Shown one piece after another: positions 1 to 7,929 of a stretch of 64,000 bases of DNA (position 1 is the first letter of the stretch; each line of letters opens with the position of its first letter). The translations under genes and the position numbers were made by a program. The DNA comes from Actinoallomurus soli. GTDB taxonomy: Bacteria; Actinomycetota; Actinomycetes; Streptosporangiales; Streptosporangiaceae. Location: positions 141,202 to 205,201 of the forward strand of contig NZ_JAMXMV010000014.1 of assembly GCF_024055715.1 (NCBI RefSeq), given 5' to 3'. The notes under the pieces are model-generated. The model was not told where the DNA came from and did no database searches. It was given only the letters and a program-made list of their open reading frames with translations.

Positions 1-411
1 GATGATGCCCGGCATCAGCCGGTAACGGCCCTCCGCCCGCTGGTAGCAGTCGACGTTGGTGCCCATCGCGATGTGCTCCCCGGCCCATCTCGGCGCGGCG
101 AGCTCCCGGCGCACCAGCTCCGGAGCGTTCACCTTCACCACGATCTGCGAATCGAAATCCCGCCCTGTGTCGAAATCGAGGTACTTATGGGTGTTCCTGG
201 CGAAACAGTAGACACACGCATGGCTGCATCCCCGATAGGGGTTGATCGTCCAGCGGAACGGGACGCGTGAGGCGGCCGGGACCCGGTTGATGATCGACTT
301 GGCCCGGATCTCGTGAAAGGTGATCCCGCGGAACTCCGGGGTGTCGACCGTGACCGGGCTGCCGAACAGCCCGGGGTCCTCGCCGTCCAGCGCCAACGCA
401 TCCCAACGCAT
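1..411 (-). CDS. Rv2578c-family radical SAM protein, N-terminal part (runs off left edge)
   Basis: The first 137 codons read on the minus strand from ATG at 411 give a protein beginning MRWDALALDGEDPGLFGSP, with no stop before the window edge, so the gene is cut by the window. The motif CSHACVYCFAR near residues 59-69 is the CxxxCxxC iron-sulfur signature of radical SAM enzymes. The flanking NPYRGC and NVDCYQ segments match the spore-photoproduct-lyase-like Rv2578c group. The substrate is unknown. An SOS-type LexA box lies immediately upstream, which implies DNA-damage induction. The family call is confident; the role in DNA repair is inference. Confidence 0.85.
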   Translation of the reverse strand, partial: MRWDALALDGEDPGLFGSPVTVDTPEFRGITFHEIRAKSIINRVPAASRVPFRWTINPYRGCSHACVYCFARNTHKYLDFDTGRDFDSQIVVKVNAPELVRRELAAPRWAGEHIAMGTNVDCYQRAEGRYRLMPGII

Positions 412-423
412 GGTCCCACCCTA

Positions 424-435
424 GAACATGCGTTC
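424..435. promoter_or_regulatory. LexA (SOS) box GAAC-ATGC-GTTC
   Basis: GAAC ATGC GTTC followed by GA matches the actinobacterial LexA consensus TCGAAC-N4-GTTCGA apart from one outer base. It sits only 12 bp upstream of the ATG of the radical SAM gene, where a repressor would block transcription or the start site. From memory, the mycobacterial orthologue Rv2578c is itself a LexA target, which fits. Confidence 0.75.
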
Positions 436-477
436 GATGATGTCTCCGTCGGCATCCGAACGGCGGGCGGTGACCGC

Positions 478-1344
478 TCAGGCCGCGAGTGCCGCGGGGG
501 TCGCGTCGACGAGGGCGGTTGCGGCGGGGTGCCAGGGCCGGTCGCCCGGCCCGGAGAGGACGAGCCGCCGGCCCATCACCGGGCGCACGGGCACCATCAC
601 GAGGCCGGGGACGAGCATGGCGGCGGTGAGGGCGGGGACGATCGTGACGCCGATCCCCGCCCGCACCATGGCCAGCAGGGTCCCCATGTCGCGGATCCGG
701 TGGGTGGGGGAGAAGGGCGTGCCCGCCTGACGGTGCAGCTCGCGGACGTGCCGCTCGCATCCTCCGCTGGACAGCAGGAAGGCGTCGTCCTCGAGGTCGG
801 CCGGGTCGATGCCCGGCTCCGCGGCGAGGGGGTGGTCGTCGCGGAGGAGGACGTGAAAGGCGTCCTCGGCGAGGAGGACGCCCGGGCCCGGGGGCGGGTC
901 GACGAGGACGGCGAGGTCGACCGTGCTGCGGGCCAGCCAGTCGGCGACCTCGTCGTCCTCGCCCTCGAACACGGCGACGTCGACGCGGGGCAGCTCGGCC
1001 TGCCACCGGGGGATGAGCCGGGGGAGGAGACCCTGGCAGACCGTGGTGGGCGCGGCGAGCCGCACGGTGCCGGCCGGCAGTCCGTCACGCTGGGCGGCCA
1101 GGTCCGCGATGGCGGTCGCCGCCGCGAGCGCCGCGCGGGCGTGACCGAGGATGAGGTCCCCGAACGCGGTGGGGCGGGGGTGGCCGTGCCGGGTCAGCAC
1201 CGACCCGCCGAGGGCGCGCTCCAGCGCAGCGACGGAGTGGGAGATCGCGGACTGGCTCACACCGAGCTCGTCGGCGGCGGCGCCGAAGCCGCCGTGGTCC
1301 AGCACGGCGACGAACGCCCGAAGCTGGCTGAGGTTGAGGCTCAT
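478..1344 (-). CDS. LysR family transcriptional regulator
   Basis: The 288-residue protein has an N-terminal winged helix-turn-helix at residues 3-62 (LSQLRAFVAVLDHGGFGAAA, then SQSAISHSVAALE) and a type-2 periplasmic-binding-like effector domain from about residue 90 to the end. The length is normal for the family. It is transcribed divergently from the EamA exporter at 1449, with 104 bp between the starts, the classic LysR arrangement in which the regulator controls its neighbour. A 10-bp inverted repeat in that gap is a candidate operator. The effector is unknown. Confidence 0.92.
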   Translation of the reverse strand: MSLNLSQLRAFVAVLDHGGFGAAADELGVSQSAISHSVAALERALGGSVLTRHGHPRPTAFGDLILGHARAALAAATAIADLAAQRDGLPAGTVRLAAPTTVCQGLLPRLIPRWQAELPRVDVAVFEGEDDEVADWLARSTVDLAVLVDPPPGPGVLLAEDAFHVLLRDDHPLAAEPGIDPADLEDDAFLLSSGGCERHVRELHRQAGTPFSPTHRIRDMGTLLAMVRAGIGVTIVPALTAAMLVPGLVMVPVRPVMGRRLVLSGPGDRPWHPAATALVDATPAALAA

Positions 1345-1353
1345 GAGTCTTCC

Positions 1354-1407
1354 TCATGGGTGGGAAGCGGCCACTTGTTGGACTCATCGTCGCATCTCCA
1401 CCCATGA
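1354..1407. promoter_or_regulatory. Inverted repeat in the LysR/EamA divergent promoter
   Basis: TCATGGGTGG at 1354-1363 is repeated as its exact reverse complement CCACCCATGA at 1398-1407. The arm centres are 44 bp apart, about four helical turns. This is a plausible LysR tetramer site between the two divergent starts. Confidence 0.45.
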
Positions 1408-1448
1408 TCACGTCGCGGAAGCGGTGTTCACGGCGTGCGGGAGGACGG

Positions 1449-2408
1449 ATGGAGCGGCCTGGCGGATCGGCGGGGTGGCTGCCCGGTTTCGTGGTTCTGT
1501 CGATCATCTGGGGGTCGAGCTTCGCCCTGATCAAGGTGGCCGTCGACGCGGGCGTCGCGCCACTGTGGGTGGCGCTGTGGCGGTGCCTTTTCGGGCTCGT
1601 GGCGCTGAGCGCGGTCTGCGTCGCGCGGCGTGCCGCGGTCCCTCGGAACGCGCGGGTATGGGCGCACGCCCTGGTCGTGGCCGCACTGCTGAACTCCGTG
1701 CCGTTCGCGCTGTTCTCGTACGCGGAGACGCGGGTGAGCTCGGTCGTGGCCGGGGTGTGGAACGCCACCACGCCCTTGACCACGCTGCTGTTCGCCGTCG
1801 CGGTGATCCCCGAGGAGCGGCCGACGTCGCGCCGGTCGATCGGGCTGGCGACCGGCTTCTGCGGGGTGCTCCTGGTGCTGGGAGTCTGGAGGGGACTCGA
1901 CGGCGGCACGCTGGGCGGCAGCCTGGCCTGCCTGGGGGCGACCGTGTGTTACGGCGCCGGCTTCACCTACACCCGGCGTTTCTTCGCCGGGGGAGGGGAG
2001 TCGGCCGTCGCGCTGTCGGCGGTGCAGATCCTGTGCGCGACCGCCGAACTCGCCCTCGTCGCGCCGGCGGCGGCCGGTGCGCCCTCCTGGCCCGGGCCGG
2101 CGGCCGTCGCCGCGCTGGCGGGGCTCGGCGCCGTCGGCACCGGGCTGGCGTACATCATCAACCTGGGCGTGATCCGTGCGGCCGGGCCGACGGTCGCCTC
2201 GACCGTGACGTACCTGACCCCGCTGTGGTCCACGCTGCTGGGCGCGGCGCTGCTCGGCGAGCCGCTCGGCTGGAACACCCTCACCGGCGGCCTGCTGATC
2301 GTCGCCGGGGTGGTCGTGGCACGGTCGCCGCGCCGGGGAGCGCGCGCGGCCGTCAGCGCGCCGGGAAGCCCGGGACCTCGCGGGCCAGGTGTTCGAGCTC
2401 GCGGGTGA
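1449..2408 (+). CDS. EamA/DMT superfamily metabolite exporter
   Basis: This 319-residue polytopic membrane protein has ten predicted hydrophobic segments in two EamA repeats. The first begins near FVVLSIIWGSSFALIKVAV and the second ends near TYLTPLWSTLLGAALLGEPL, a typical drug/metabolite transporter signature. The ATG at 1449 is chosen because GGGAGG lies at the right distance upstream and the longer frame adds only a basic, non-membrane extension. It diverges from the LysR gene and is probably its target. Its 3' end overlaps the convergent M50 peptidase by 56 bp. The substrate, perhaps an amino acid or toxic metabolite, cannot be read. Confidence 0.88.
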   Translation: MERPGGSAGWLPGFVVLSIIWGSSFALIKVAVDAGVAPLWVALWRCLFGLVALSAVCVARRAAVPRNARVWAHALVVAALLNSVPFALFSYAETRVSSVVAGVWNATTPLTTLLFAVAVIPEERPTSRRSIGLATGFCGVLLVLGVWRGLDGGTLGGSLACLGATVCYGAGFTYTRRFFAGGGESAVALSAVQILCATAELALVAPAAAGAPSWPGPAAVAALAGLGAVGTGLAYIINLGVIRAAGPTVASTVTYLTPLWSTLLGAALLGEPLGWNTLTGGLLIVAGVVVARSPRRGARAAVSAPGSPGPRGPGVRARG

Positions 2409-3456
2409 GGTCGTGGGGGGTCACGATGCCGACCAGACGGTCCCCGTCGAAGACGAGGAGGCGTTCGCGGGCGAGCCGGGGCAGCAGCTCGGTCAGCGGG
2501 GTCTCCGCGGTCGTACGCTCCGCGTCCTCGATGAGGGTGCCGAGAGGTGTGTCGGGTGGTTCGCCGCGGACGCGCGCGGTGGTGACGATGCCGCGGACGA
2601 CGCCGTTGTCGACGACCGGATAGGCCGAATGCCGGTGGCGGGGCAGCATCTCGCGGAGGAACGCGGCCACCGGCATGGAACTCGGCACGGTGAACGGATC
2701 GGGCGTCATGATCCGGCGGATCGGGACGCCGTCGAGCCGCGCCCGGACCCTGGCCTGTCCCGCCTCCAGACCGGCGGCCGTGATGAGGAACCAGCCGACG
2801 AGCGTGAGCCACAGCCCGTCCGCGCTCCACATCGCGATGTAGAAGCCGGCGAGCATGGTCGCCCAGCCGAACGCGCGGCCGACCTGGGTGGTCTGCAGCG
2901 TCGCCTTCACCCGGTCGCCGGATCTCCGCCACAACAGGGCGTGCACGAGCCGGCCGCCGTCCAGGGGCGCGGCGGGGATCGTGTTGAAGACCGCCAGGAG
3001 CGCGTTGATCAGAGCGAGCCACGTGACGCAGCCGCTCACCAGGCCGTCCACTCTCGCCAGGTGGAGAACCCCTGACGCGGCGCCGAACACCGTCGCCAGC
3101 AGCATGCTGACGAGCGGTCCCGAACCGGCGATGCGGACCTCGGCGCCCGGAGTGGCCGGCTCGCCCTCGTACCGGGCCACGCCGCCCAGCAGCCACAGGG
3201 TGATCCCCGTGACGGTGAGCCCGTTCCGGCGGGCGACGAGGGCGTGCGCCAGCTCGTGCGCCAGCAGCGAGGCCAGGAAGGCGGTCGCGGTGAGCAGCCC
3301 GCCCAGCGCGTACGCCAGCGGATGCAGTCCCTTGTACGCGCGCGGCAGCTGCTCGCCGGCCAGGCCGTACGTGATGAGCGCGAAGATCACCAGGACGGTC
3401 CAGTTGACGCCGACGCGCACGCCGCCGATCCGGCCGAGCCGGAGGGTGTCGTTCAT
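2353..3456 (-). CDS. Site-2 protease family (M50B) membrane metalloprotease with CBS pair
   Basis: The 367-residue integral membrane protease carries the zinc-binding HELAH motif at residues 67-71 and the third-ligand motif NTIPAAPLDGG at about 159-169, with Asp166. The C-terminal third (about 245-360) holds two CBS domains, which commonly bind adenine nucleotides and may tune activity. The family cleaves transmembrane anti-sigma factors or other membrane substrates, but no such substrate gene is adjacent. Start ATG 3456 follows AAAGG and gives the expected family N terminus; a longer in-frame extension is not hydrophobic and is rejected. It diverges from the GHL10 lipoprotein. Confidence 0.9.
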   Translation of the reverse strand: MNDTLRLGRIGGVRVGVNWTVLVIFALITYGLAGEQLPRAYKGLHPLAYALGGLLTATAFLASLLAHELAHALVARRNGLTVTGITLWLLGGVARYEGEPATPGAEVRIAGSGPLVSMLLATVFGAASGVLHLARVDGLVSGCVTWLALINALLAVFNTIPAAPLDGGRLVHALLWRRSGDRVKATLQTTQVGRAFGWATMLAGFYIAMWSADGLWLTLVGWFLITAAGLEAGQARVRARLDGVPIRRIMTPDPFTVPSSMPVAAFLREMLPRHRHSAYPVVDNGVVRGIVTTARVRGEPPDTPLGTLIEDAERTTAETPLTELLPRLARERLLVFDGDRLVGIVTPHDLTRELEHLAREVPGFPAR

Positions 3457-3532
3457 AGCCGCCGCCTTTTGTCGTCCCTGAGTAAGGGATACCCGCCAAA
3501 GCACTCCGAAGTCTCGGGCAGAATGCCCTTCC

Positions 3533-5098
3533 GTGGGCTCATCCATCGCCAAGAGGACCATCGCCGCCGCGGCGGCGATGGTCGTCACGGCTGGATGCGG
3601 TGGTCCCGCGGACCGGTCCGGACCCCCGGCGGCGCAGGCGGCCGAATGCGGCCAGGTCTCGATGGCCCGCTCGGACGACGGGCGGCAGACCCGGGCCATG
3701 TGGATCGTCTCGGTGGGCAACGGCGACTGGCCGAGCAGGCCGGGGCTGTCGGCGGCGAAGCAGCAGGCGGAGTACCGCGCCCTCCTGGACCTGGCCGTAC
3801 GGCGTGGCTTCAACACCGTCTACGTGCAGATCCGGCCGTCGGCCGACGCCTTCTACCCGTCCCCGTACGAGCCGTGGTCGCGGTACCTCACCGGTAAGCA
3901 GGGCAAGGCCCCGGGCTACGACCCGCTGCGGTTCCTGGTCGACGAGGCGCACAAGCGGGGACTGGAGTTCCACGCCTGGTTCAACCCCTACCGGGTGAGC
4001 ACCGGGCCCAACCGCAAGAGCCTGGCTCCGGGCAATCCGGCGCGGCGGCATCCGGACTGGGTGTACCGCTACGGCGACGCCCTCTGGTACGACCCTGGTC
4101 TGCCCCAGGTCCGCGACCTCGTGACGAAGGTGGTCCTCGACGTCGTGCGGAAGTACGACATCGACGGCGTTCACTTCGATGACTACTTCTACCCCTATCC
4201 CTTGCCCGGCAAGGACTTCCCGGACAAGTCCACGTTCAAGAAGTACGGCGCCGGCTTCAAGAGCCGCGCCGACTGGCGCCGGCACAACGTCGACACGCTC
4301 GTCCAGACCCTGTCGACCGGCATCCACCAGGCCAAGCCGTGGGTCAGGTTCGGCATCAGCCCGTTCGGGGTCTGGCGCAACAGGTCCGACGACCCGAACG
4401 GCTCGGCGACCCACGCGCTGCAGAGCTACGACGAGATCTACGCCGACACCCGGAAGTGGGTCCGGAACGGCTGGATCGACTACGTCGTCCCGCAGCTGTA
4501 CTGGCCGCTCGGGTTCGGTGCGGCGGACTACCGGACGCTGGTGGCGTGGTGGGCCAGGCAGGTGGCGGGCACGCATGTGCAGCTGATCATCGGGCAGGCG
4601 GCGTACCAGGTCGGACACGGCGGGCCGTGGAACAAGGCCGCCGAGCTCTCCCGCCACCTGACGCTCGACGCGAAGTACCCCCAGGTGACCGGAGAGGCGA
4701 TCTTCAGCGCCACGGACGTGAGACAGGACCGTCGCGGCTTCGCGTCCCGGCTCGCCCACGACCACTTCCAACGCCCGGCGCTCGCCCCGGTGAGCCCGCG
4801 TACGGCCGCCGCCCGGCCGGCGGCGCCCACCGGCCTGGTGGCCGAGGACCGCAGGCTGACCTGGCAGGGCGCCGGCGCCGCGTCGTACGCGGTCTACCGC
4901 TCGCCGGCGCAGGGCCCGGCGTGCGCCGCCCCGGACTCCCGCCGGCTCCTCCTGGTGGTGCCGGGCACGACGACCCGGATCACCGACCACACCGCCGAAT
5001 CCGGTCGGGTCTACACGTACTACGTGACGGCGCTGGATCGACGGCACCGGGAGAGCTTCCCGACCCGTGGCGCCCATATGACCGCTCAAGGCGGCTGA
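3533..5098 (+). CDS. Family 10-like (GHL10) glycoside hydrolase lipoprotein
   Basis: The 521-residue exported protein starts at GTG 3533. Its N terminus is basic then hydrophobic, ending in a lipobox-like VTAGC with the lipidated Cys at residue 22. Residues 50-420 form a TIM-barrel of the GHL10/DUF187 type: GVHFDDYFYPYP, a WIDYVVPQLYWP strand and the AWFNPYRV segment are characteristic. A fibronectin-III-like domain follows (about 425-521). Relatives act on peptidoglycan-derived or other surface glycans; the exact linkage is not readable. It diverges from the M50 protease with 76 bp between starts. Confidence 0.85.
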   Translation: MGSSIAKRTIAAAAAMVVTAGCGGPADRSGPPAAQAAECGQVSMARSDDGRQTRAMWIVSVGNGDWPSRPGLSAAKQQAEYRALLDLAVRRGFNTVYVQIRPSADAFYPSPYEPWSRYLTGKQGKAPGYDPLRFLVDEAHKRGLEFHAWFNPYRVSTGPNRKSLAPGNPARRHPDWVYRYGDALWYDPGLPQVRDLVTKVVLDVVRKYDIDGVHFDDYFYPYPLPGKDFPDKSTFKKYGAGFKSRADWRRHNVDTLVQTLSTGIHQAKPWVRFGISPFGVWRNRSDDPNGSATHALQSYDEIYADTRKWVRNGWIDYVVPQLYWPLGFGAADYRTLVAWWARQVAGTHVQLIIGQAAYQVGHGGPWNKAAELSRHLTLDAKYPQVTGEAIFSATDVRQDRRGFASRLAHDHFQRPALAPVSPRTAAARPAAPTGLVAEDRRLTWQGAGAASYAVYRSPAQGPACAAPDSRRLLLVVPGTTTRITDHTAESGRVYTYYVTALDRRHRESFPTRGAHMTAQGG

Positions 5099-5226
5099 CC
5101 TGCGTTTACGTGGCGACCATGCCACATGTGGCCGCAAAGGGCGAGGCTCGCTGGCTTTTTGAGGTTTCCCATGCTCAATAAACAGGGGATGATTCCTGGA
5201 AATCTGTGACCCCCTGGAGGTGCGGC

Positions 5227-5430
5227 ATGGCGCTCTCAATGGAGGAGGAGCGAATCCTCACCGAGATCGCATCTCAACTCGGCCAGGACGACCCCCGTCT
5301 GGCCGACCGGCTGTCCAACTTCGGGCGCCTGCGCAGGCGGCGGCGCATCCGCGCCGCCCTGGCGATCGCGATCGCCGTGCTCGTGATCGCTTCCTTGGTG
5401 ACCGCCGCCGTGGTCACCGTGCCGGTCTGA
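5227..5430 (+). CDS. DUF3040 family small membrane protein
   Basis: The 67-residue protein has a short acidic N-terminal helix (MALSMEEERILTEIASQL), a basic patch RRRRRIRAAL and one transmembrane helix near the C terminus. This matches actinobacterial DUF3040 proteins but is shorter than most, which usually have two membrane helices. ATG 5227 follows GGAGG at six bases. A strong intrinsic terminator starts 11 bases after the stop, so it is probably a single-gene transcript. Function unknown. Confidence 0.8.
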   Translation: MALSMEEERILTEIASQLGQDDPRLADRLSNFGRLRRRRRIRAALAIAIAVLVIASLVTAAVVTVPV

Positions 5431-5440
5431 CGAACGAAGT

Positions 5441-5471
5441 CGCCCCCGCGGGAGATCCTCCCGCGGGGGCG
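5441..5471 (+). terminator. Strong intrinsic terminator-like hairpin after the DUF3040 gene
   Basis: A perfect 14-bp stem (CGCCCCCGCGGGAG at 5441-5454, its complement at 5458-5471) closes on a three-base loop ATC. There is no U-tract, as is common for actinomycete terminators. Confidence 0.8.
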
Positions 5472-5827
5472 TGTGACGTTCAGGCCGGTGTGGTGGTCGC
5501 CTCTCGGCGAAAGGCACAACGCGGCTCCTGCTCCGACCAGCCGGCCGGCCGGTATTCCGCGAAGGCGGTAGGTGCGGCCCGGGGACACATGCCACACCGG
5601 CCTCACCAGCGTAACCGATGCGCAGCGGTGACACGGACATCTCCCGGCCCGGGGTGGCGCACCGCGACCCGGGCCCGCCGGGCGGTCGCGGGACGACCGC
5701 GTACGGGCGGTGTCCGGGCATGGGCGGTGTCCGGGTAAGGGTGGTATGCGAGTACGGGCGGTCTCCGCGGCGACCGCGGGCGGAGAGCGCCGGCGGTCAC
5801 CGCGCCCGTGAATCGGTGCAGGTGCGC
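5472..5827. other. Non-coding stretch with short direct repeat
   Basis: I see no convincing gene here. GGGCGGTGTCCGGG occurs at 5705-5718 and again at 5722-5735 (17-bp period), with a degenerate third copy at 5756-5767. The rest is featureless high-GC DNA between the DUF3040 terminator and the 3' end of the SnoaL-like gene. Confidence 0.5.
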
Positions 5828-6295
5828 CTATGAACCGGCGCCGACCGGGCCGGTGCCGATCGGCCCCGGGATGATGCCCAGTTGGGTCGCGATGGTGGCG
5901 ATGTCGAAGTAGACCCGCTCACAGATGATCCGGTCGCCTTCCGGGCCGTCGAAGAGGAAGAACGCCACCATCGGGCACCGGAAGGCGCGGCCGGTCGGCG
6001 GAATACCGTACAGCTCGCCCAGGTGCGTGCCGAGCAGGTCGAACTCCGCGATCACGGCGTCGTCCGCATGGCGCAGGCGGACGTTGTCATGCCGCTGGTC
6101 GGGGAAGGCCTCGCGGGACCGGTGATAGTAGGCCATCACCTCCTCCGGGCCGTCGAACACCTCACCGGTGGGGACGATCTCGTAGCGGGGATGGCTCATC
6201 GTCGCCAGCGTGACGTCGAAGTCCTGGGCGGTCTCGGACTCGAAGTGGGTGCGGATCAGGGCCTCGCGGGCCTCACGCACACTGGTGCTGGTCAC
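5828..6295 (-). CDS. SnoaL-like ester cyclase family protein
   Basis: The 155-residue protein has the NTF2-like cone fold expected for SnoaL/ester-cyclase relatives: an early helix REALIRTHFESETAQDFDVTLATM, the middle VMAYYHRSREAFPDQRHD and a C-terminal strand set ending VYFDIATIATQLG. Such proteins are small cyclases, isomerases or orphan ligand binders; which applies here is unclear. It is divergent from the sigma factor gene. Two dyad motifs lie in the 170-bp gap, one of which recurs upstream of the N-acetyltransferase gene at 20721. Confidence 0.75.
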   Translation of the reverse strand: MTSTSVREAREALIRTHFESETAQDFDVTLATMSHPRYEIVPTGEVFDGPEEVMAYYHRSREAFPDQRHDNVRLRHADDAVIAEFDLLGTHLGELYGIPPTGRAFRCPMVAFFLFDGPEGDRIICERVYFDIATIATQLGIIPGPIGTGPVGAGS

Positions 6296-6366
6296 GGTCT
6301 CTCCGTCCTGTGCATCGGGCGAATGGTGGCGAACTGCGACCGGTGGCCGTTGGCCTCGTAGGTGAT

Positions 6367-6400
6367 CTACATTGTAAAGGCGGAAGTCGTATCGTACGAC
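6367..6400. promoter_or_regulatory. Two dyads in the SnoaL/sigma divergent promoter
   Basis: CTACATTGTAA at 6367-6377 is a near-palindrome of the TTAC-N3-GTAA type, followed by AGGC exactly as at two other places in this window. GTCGTATCGTACGAC at 6386-6400 is a perfect dyad around TCG. Both are candidate repressor sites for either gene. Confidence 0.45.
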
Positions 6401-6465
6401 TCGTTCATCGGAGGCAACGGAACGAACGTGATGCTTCGCAACGCAGCGGCCTCGGCCGGTGTTCT

Positions 6466-7047
6466 ATGAACGTGACCGAGACCGACATCCGCCTCCCGAT
6501 CGTCGCCGCGCTCACGGAGGACCTCGACACCGGCTTCGTCGCGCTCTTCGACGCCTACCGTGACGTCGTGTTCTCCGCGGCGCTGCGGCTGTGCGGGCGA
6601 TGGGCCGACGCGGAGGACCTCACGGCGGAGGCGTTCCTGCGCGCCTATCGCGCGCTGGCCGGTTACGAGCCGCAGCGCATCGAGAGCCTGCGGCCGCGCC
6701 CGTGGCTCATGACCATCCTGGCGAACCTCTGGCGCAACACCGCCCGCTCGGCCGCCCGGCATCCGCCTCCGGCGCCCCTGGAGGCCGCGCCGGAGGCGGC
6801 CGATCCGGCGGAGCCGGCCGAGCAGGTCGCGGAGCGGTCGGAGACCGGTCGCGAGCTGGCCGCGCTGCTCGACGAGCTGACCGAGGAGCAGCGCCTCGCC
6901 ATCGTGCTGCGGCACGTCGTGGACCTGCCGATCGCGGAGATCGCGACGGTTCTCGGCGCCCCCGAGGGCACGGTCAAGTCCCACATCTCGCGGGGTCTCA
7001 AGCGACTCCGCGTGCTCTACCCGGGGAGGAACGATGAGCACCGTTGA
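6466..7047 (+). CDS. RNA polymerase sigma-70 family (ECF-type) sigma factor
   Basis: The 193-residue protein has sigma region 2 at about residues 18-90 (FVALFDAYRDVVFSAALRLC, DAEDLTAEAFLRAY, PWLMTILANLWRN) and region 4 at about 135-188 (LDELTEEQRLAIVLRH, DLPIAEIATVLGAPEGTVKS, SRGLKRLR). ATG 6466 starts just before the conserved region; its Shine-Dalgarno sequence is weak. No anti-sigma gene follows. Instead the stop overlaps by 14 bp the start of an Ogt-Ada fusion, implying co-translation and a role in alkylation or other DNA-damage response (inference from context). Confidence 0.9.
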   Translation: MNVTETDIRLPIVAALTEDLDTGFVALFDAYRDVVFSAALRLCGRWADAEDLTAEAFLRAYRALAGYEPQRIESLRPRPWLMTILANLWRNTARSAARHPPPAPLEAAPEAADPAEPAEQVAERSETGRELAALLDELTEEQRLAIVLRHVVDLPIAEIATVLGAPEGTVKSHISRGLKRLRVLYPGRNDEHR

Positions 7048-7822
7048 GTCCCACGGCCCGGACCCCTTCGACCAGGACGATTCGCTGATCGCCGATCTCG
7101 GCGCGCTGACGGCCGGCGCGCCGGCGGGCCTGCTCGAGCGGGTGGCGGCCCGCTGGGTGCGCGTCGACGCCGCGATCGGCGGCGTCTACGTCGCGATGAC
7201 CGACCAGGGCGTCGCCTACCTGCGTGCCGGACAGGATCAGGAGGAGTTCGCCGCGTCGTTCCGGGGCCGGTTCGCTCGGCCGCTGCTGCCGGGCGGCGGT
7301 CCGCCCCCGGCCCTGGTGCGGGCACTGCGGACGGGACGCACCGGCGGGCTCCACCTCGACCTGCGGGGGCTGCGTCCGTTCGAGGAGGCGGTGTTGCGCG
7401 CGGCGGCGACGATCCCGCGCGGGGAGATCCGGCCGTACGCCTGGATCGCCGAGCGGATCGGCCGGCCGAAGGCGGTCCGGGCGGTCGGCACCGCGCTGGG
7501 AAGGAATCCGGTGCCGCTGCTGATCCCCTGCCACCGGGTGACCCGCTCCGACGGCCGGATCGGGCAGTACGTCTTCGGCGCGCCGGCCAAGGAGCACCTG
7601 CTGCGGACGGAGCAGGTCAATCTCGACGAGGTCGGCACGCTCGCGGCGAAGAACGTCTACTTCGTGGGCAGTGACACCACGGGCGTCGTGTGCTTCCCGA
7701 GCTGTCGCGACGCGCGCCGGATCACTCCGGCGCACCGGCAAGGCTTTCGTACCCTGGCACAGGCCGAGAGTGCCGGATACCGGCCGTGCCGGCACTGCCG
7801 GCCGGGGGGCGCACCGGCATGA
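7034..7822 (+). CDS. O6-alkylguanine-DNA alkyltransferase fused to C-terminal Ada zinc domain
   Basis: The 262-residue protein has an alkyltransferase domain at about residues 45-195 with the acceptor motif PCHRV (Cys166). It is followed at about 205-257 by an Ada-type zinc domain with Cys220-x3-Cys224-x27-Cys252-x2-Cys255 and the flanking TTGVVCFPSC. In E. coli Ada the methyl-phosphotriester-sensing zinc domain is N-terminal and is followed by an AraC DNA-binding module. Here the order is swapped and no AraC module is present. The reaction is irreversible transfer of an alkyl group to Cys. The start overlaps the sigma gene, so the sigma factor may supply the transcriptional output that the AraC part gives in Ada. 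Confidence 0.88.
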   Translation: MSTVESHGPDPFDQDDSLIADLGALTAGAPAGLLERVAARWVRVDAAIGGVYVAMTDQGVAYLRAGQDQEEFAASFRGRFARPLLPGGGPPPALVRALRTGRTGGLHLDLRGLRPFEEAVLRAAATIPRGEIRPYAWIAERIGRPKAVRAVGTALGRNPVPLLIPCHRVTRSDGRIGQYVFGAPAKEHLLRTEQVNLDEVGTLAAKNVYFVGSDTTGVVCFPSCRDARRITPAHRQGFRTLAQAESAGYRPCRHCRPGGAPA

Positions 7823-7929
7823 ACACGGCCTCACCGGGCACAGGTGTTCAGGACCCTTTGCGCCTCCGTTCAGGAACGTCCTGTTGACTGGCCCGGTAAG
7901 TCGTTGTCTCCGACCGAGGTTCCGTCGTT

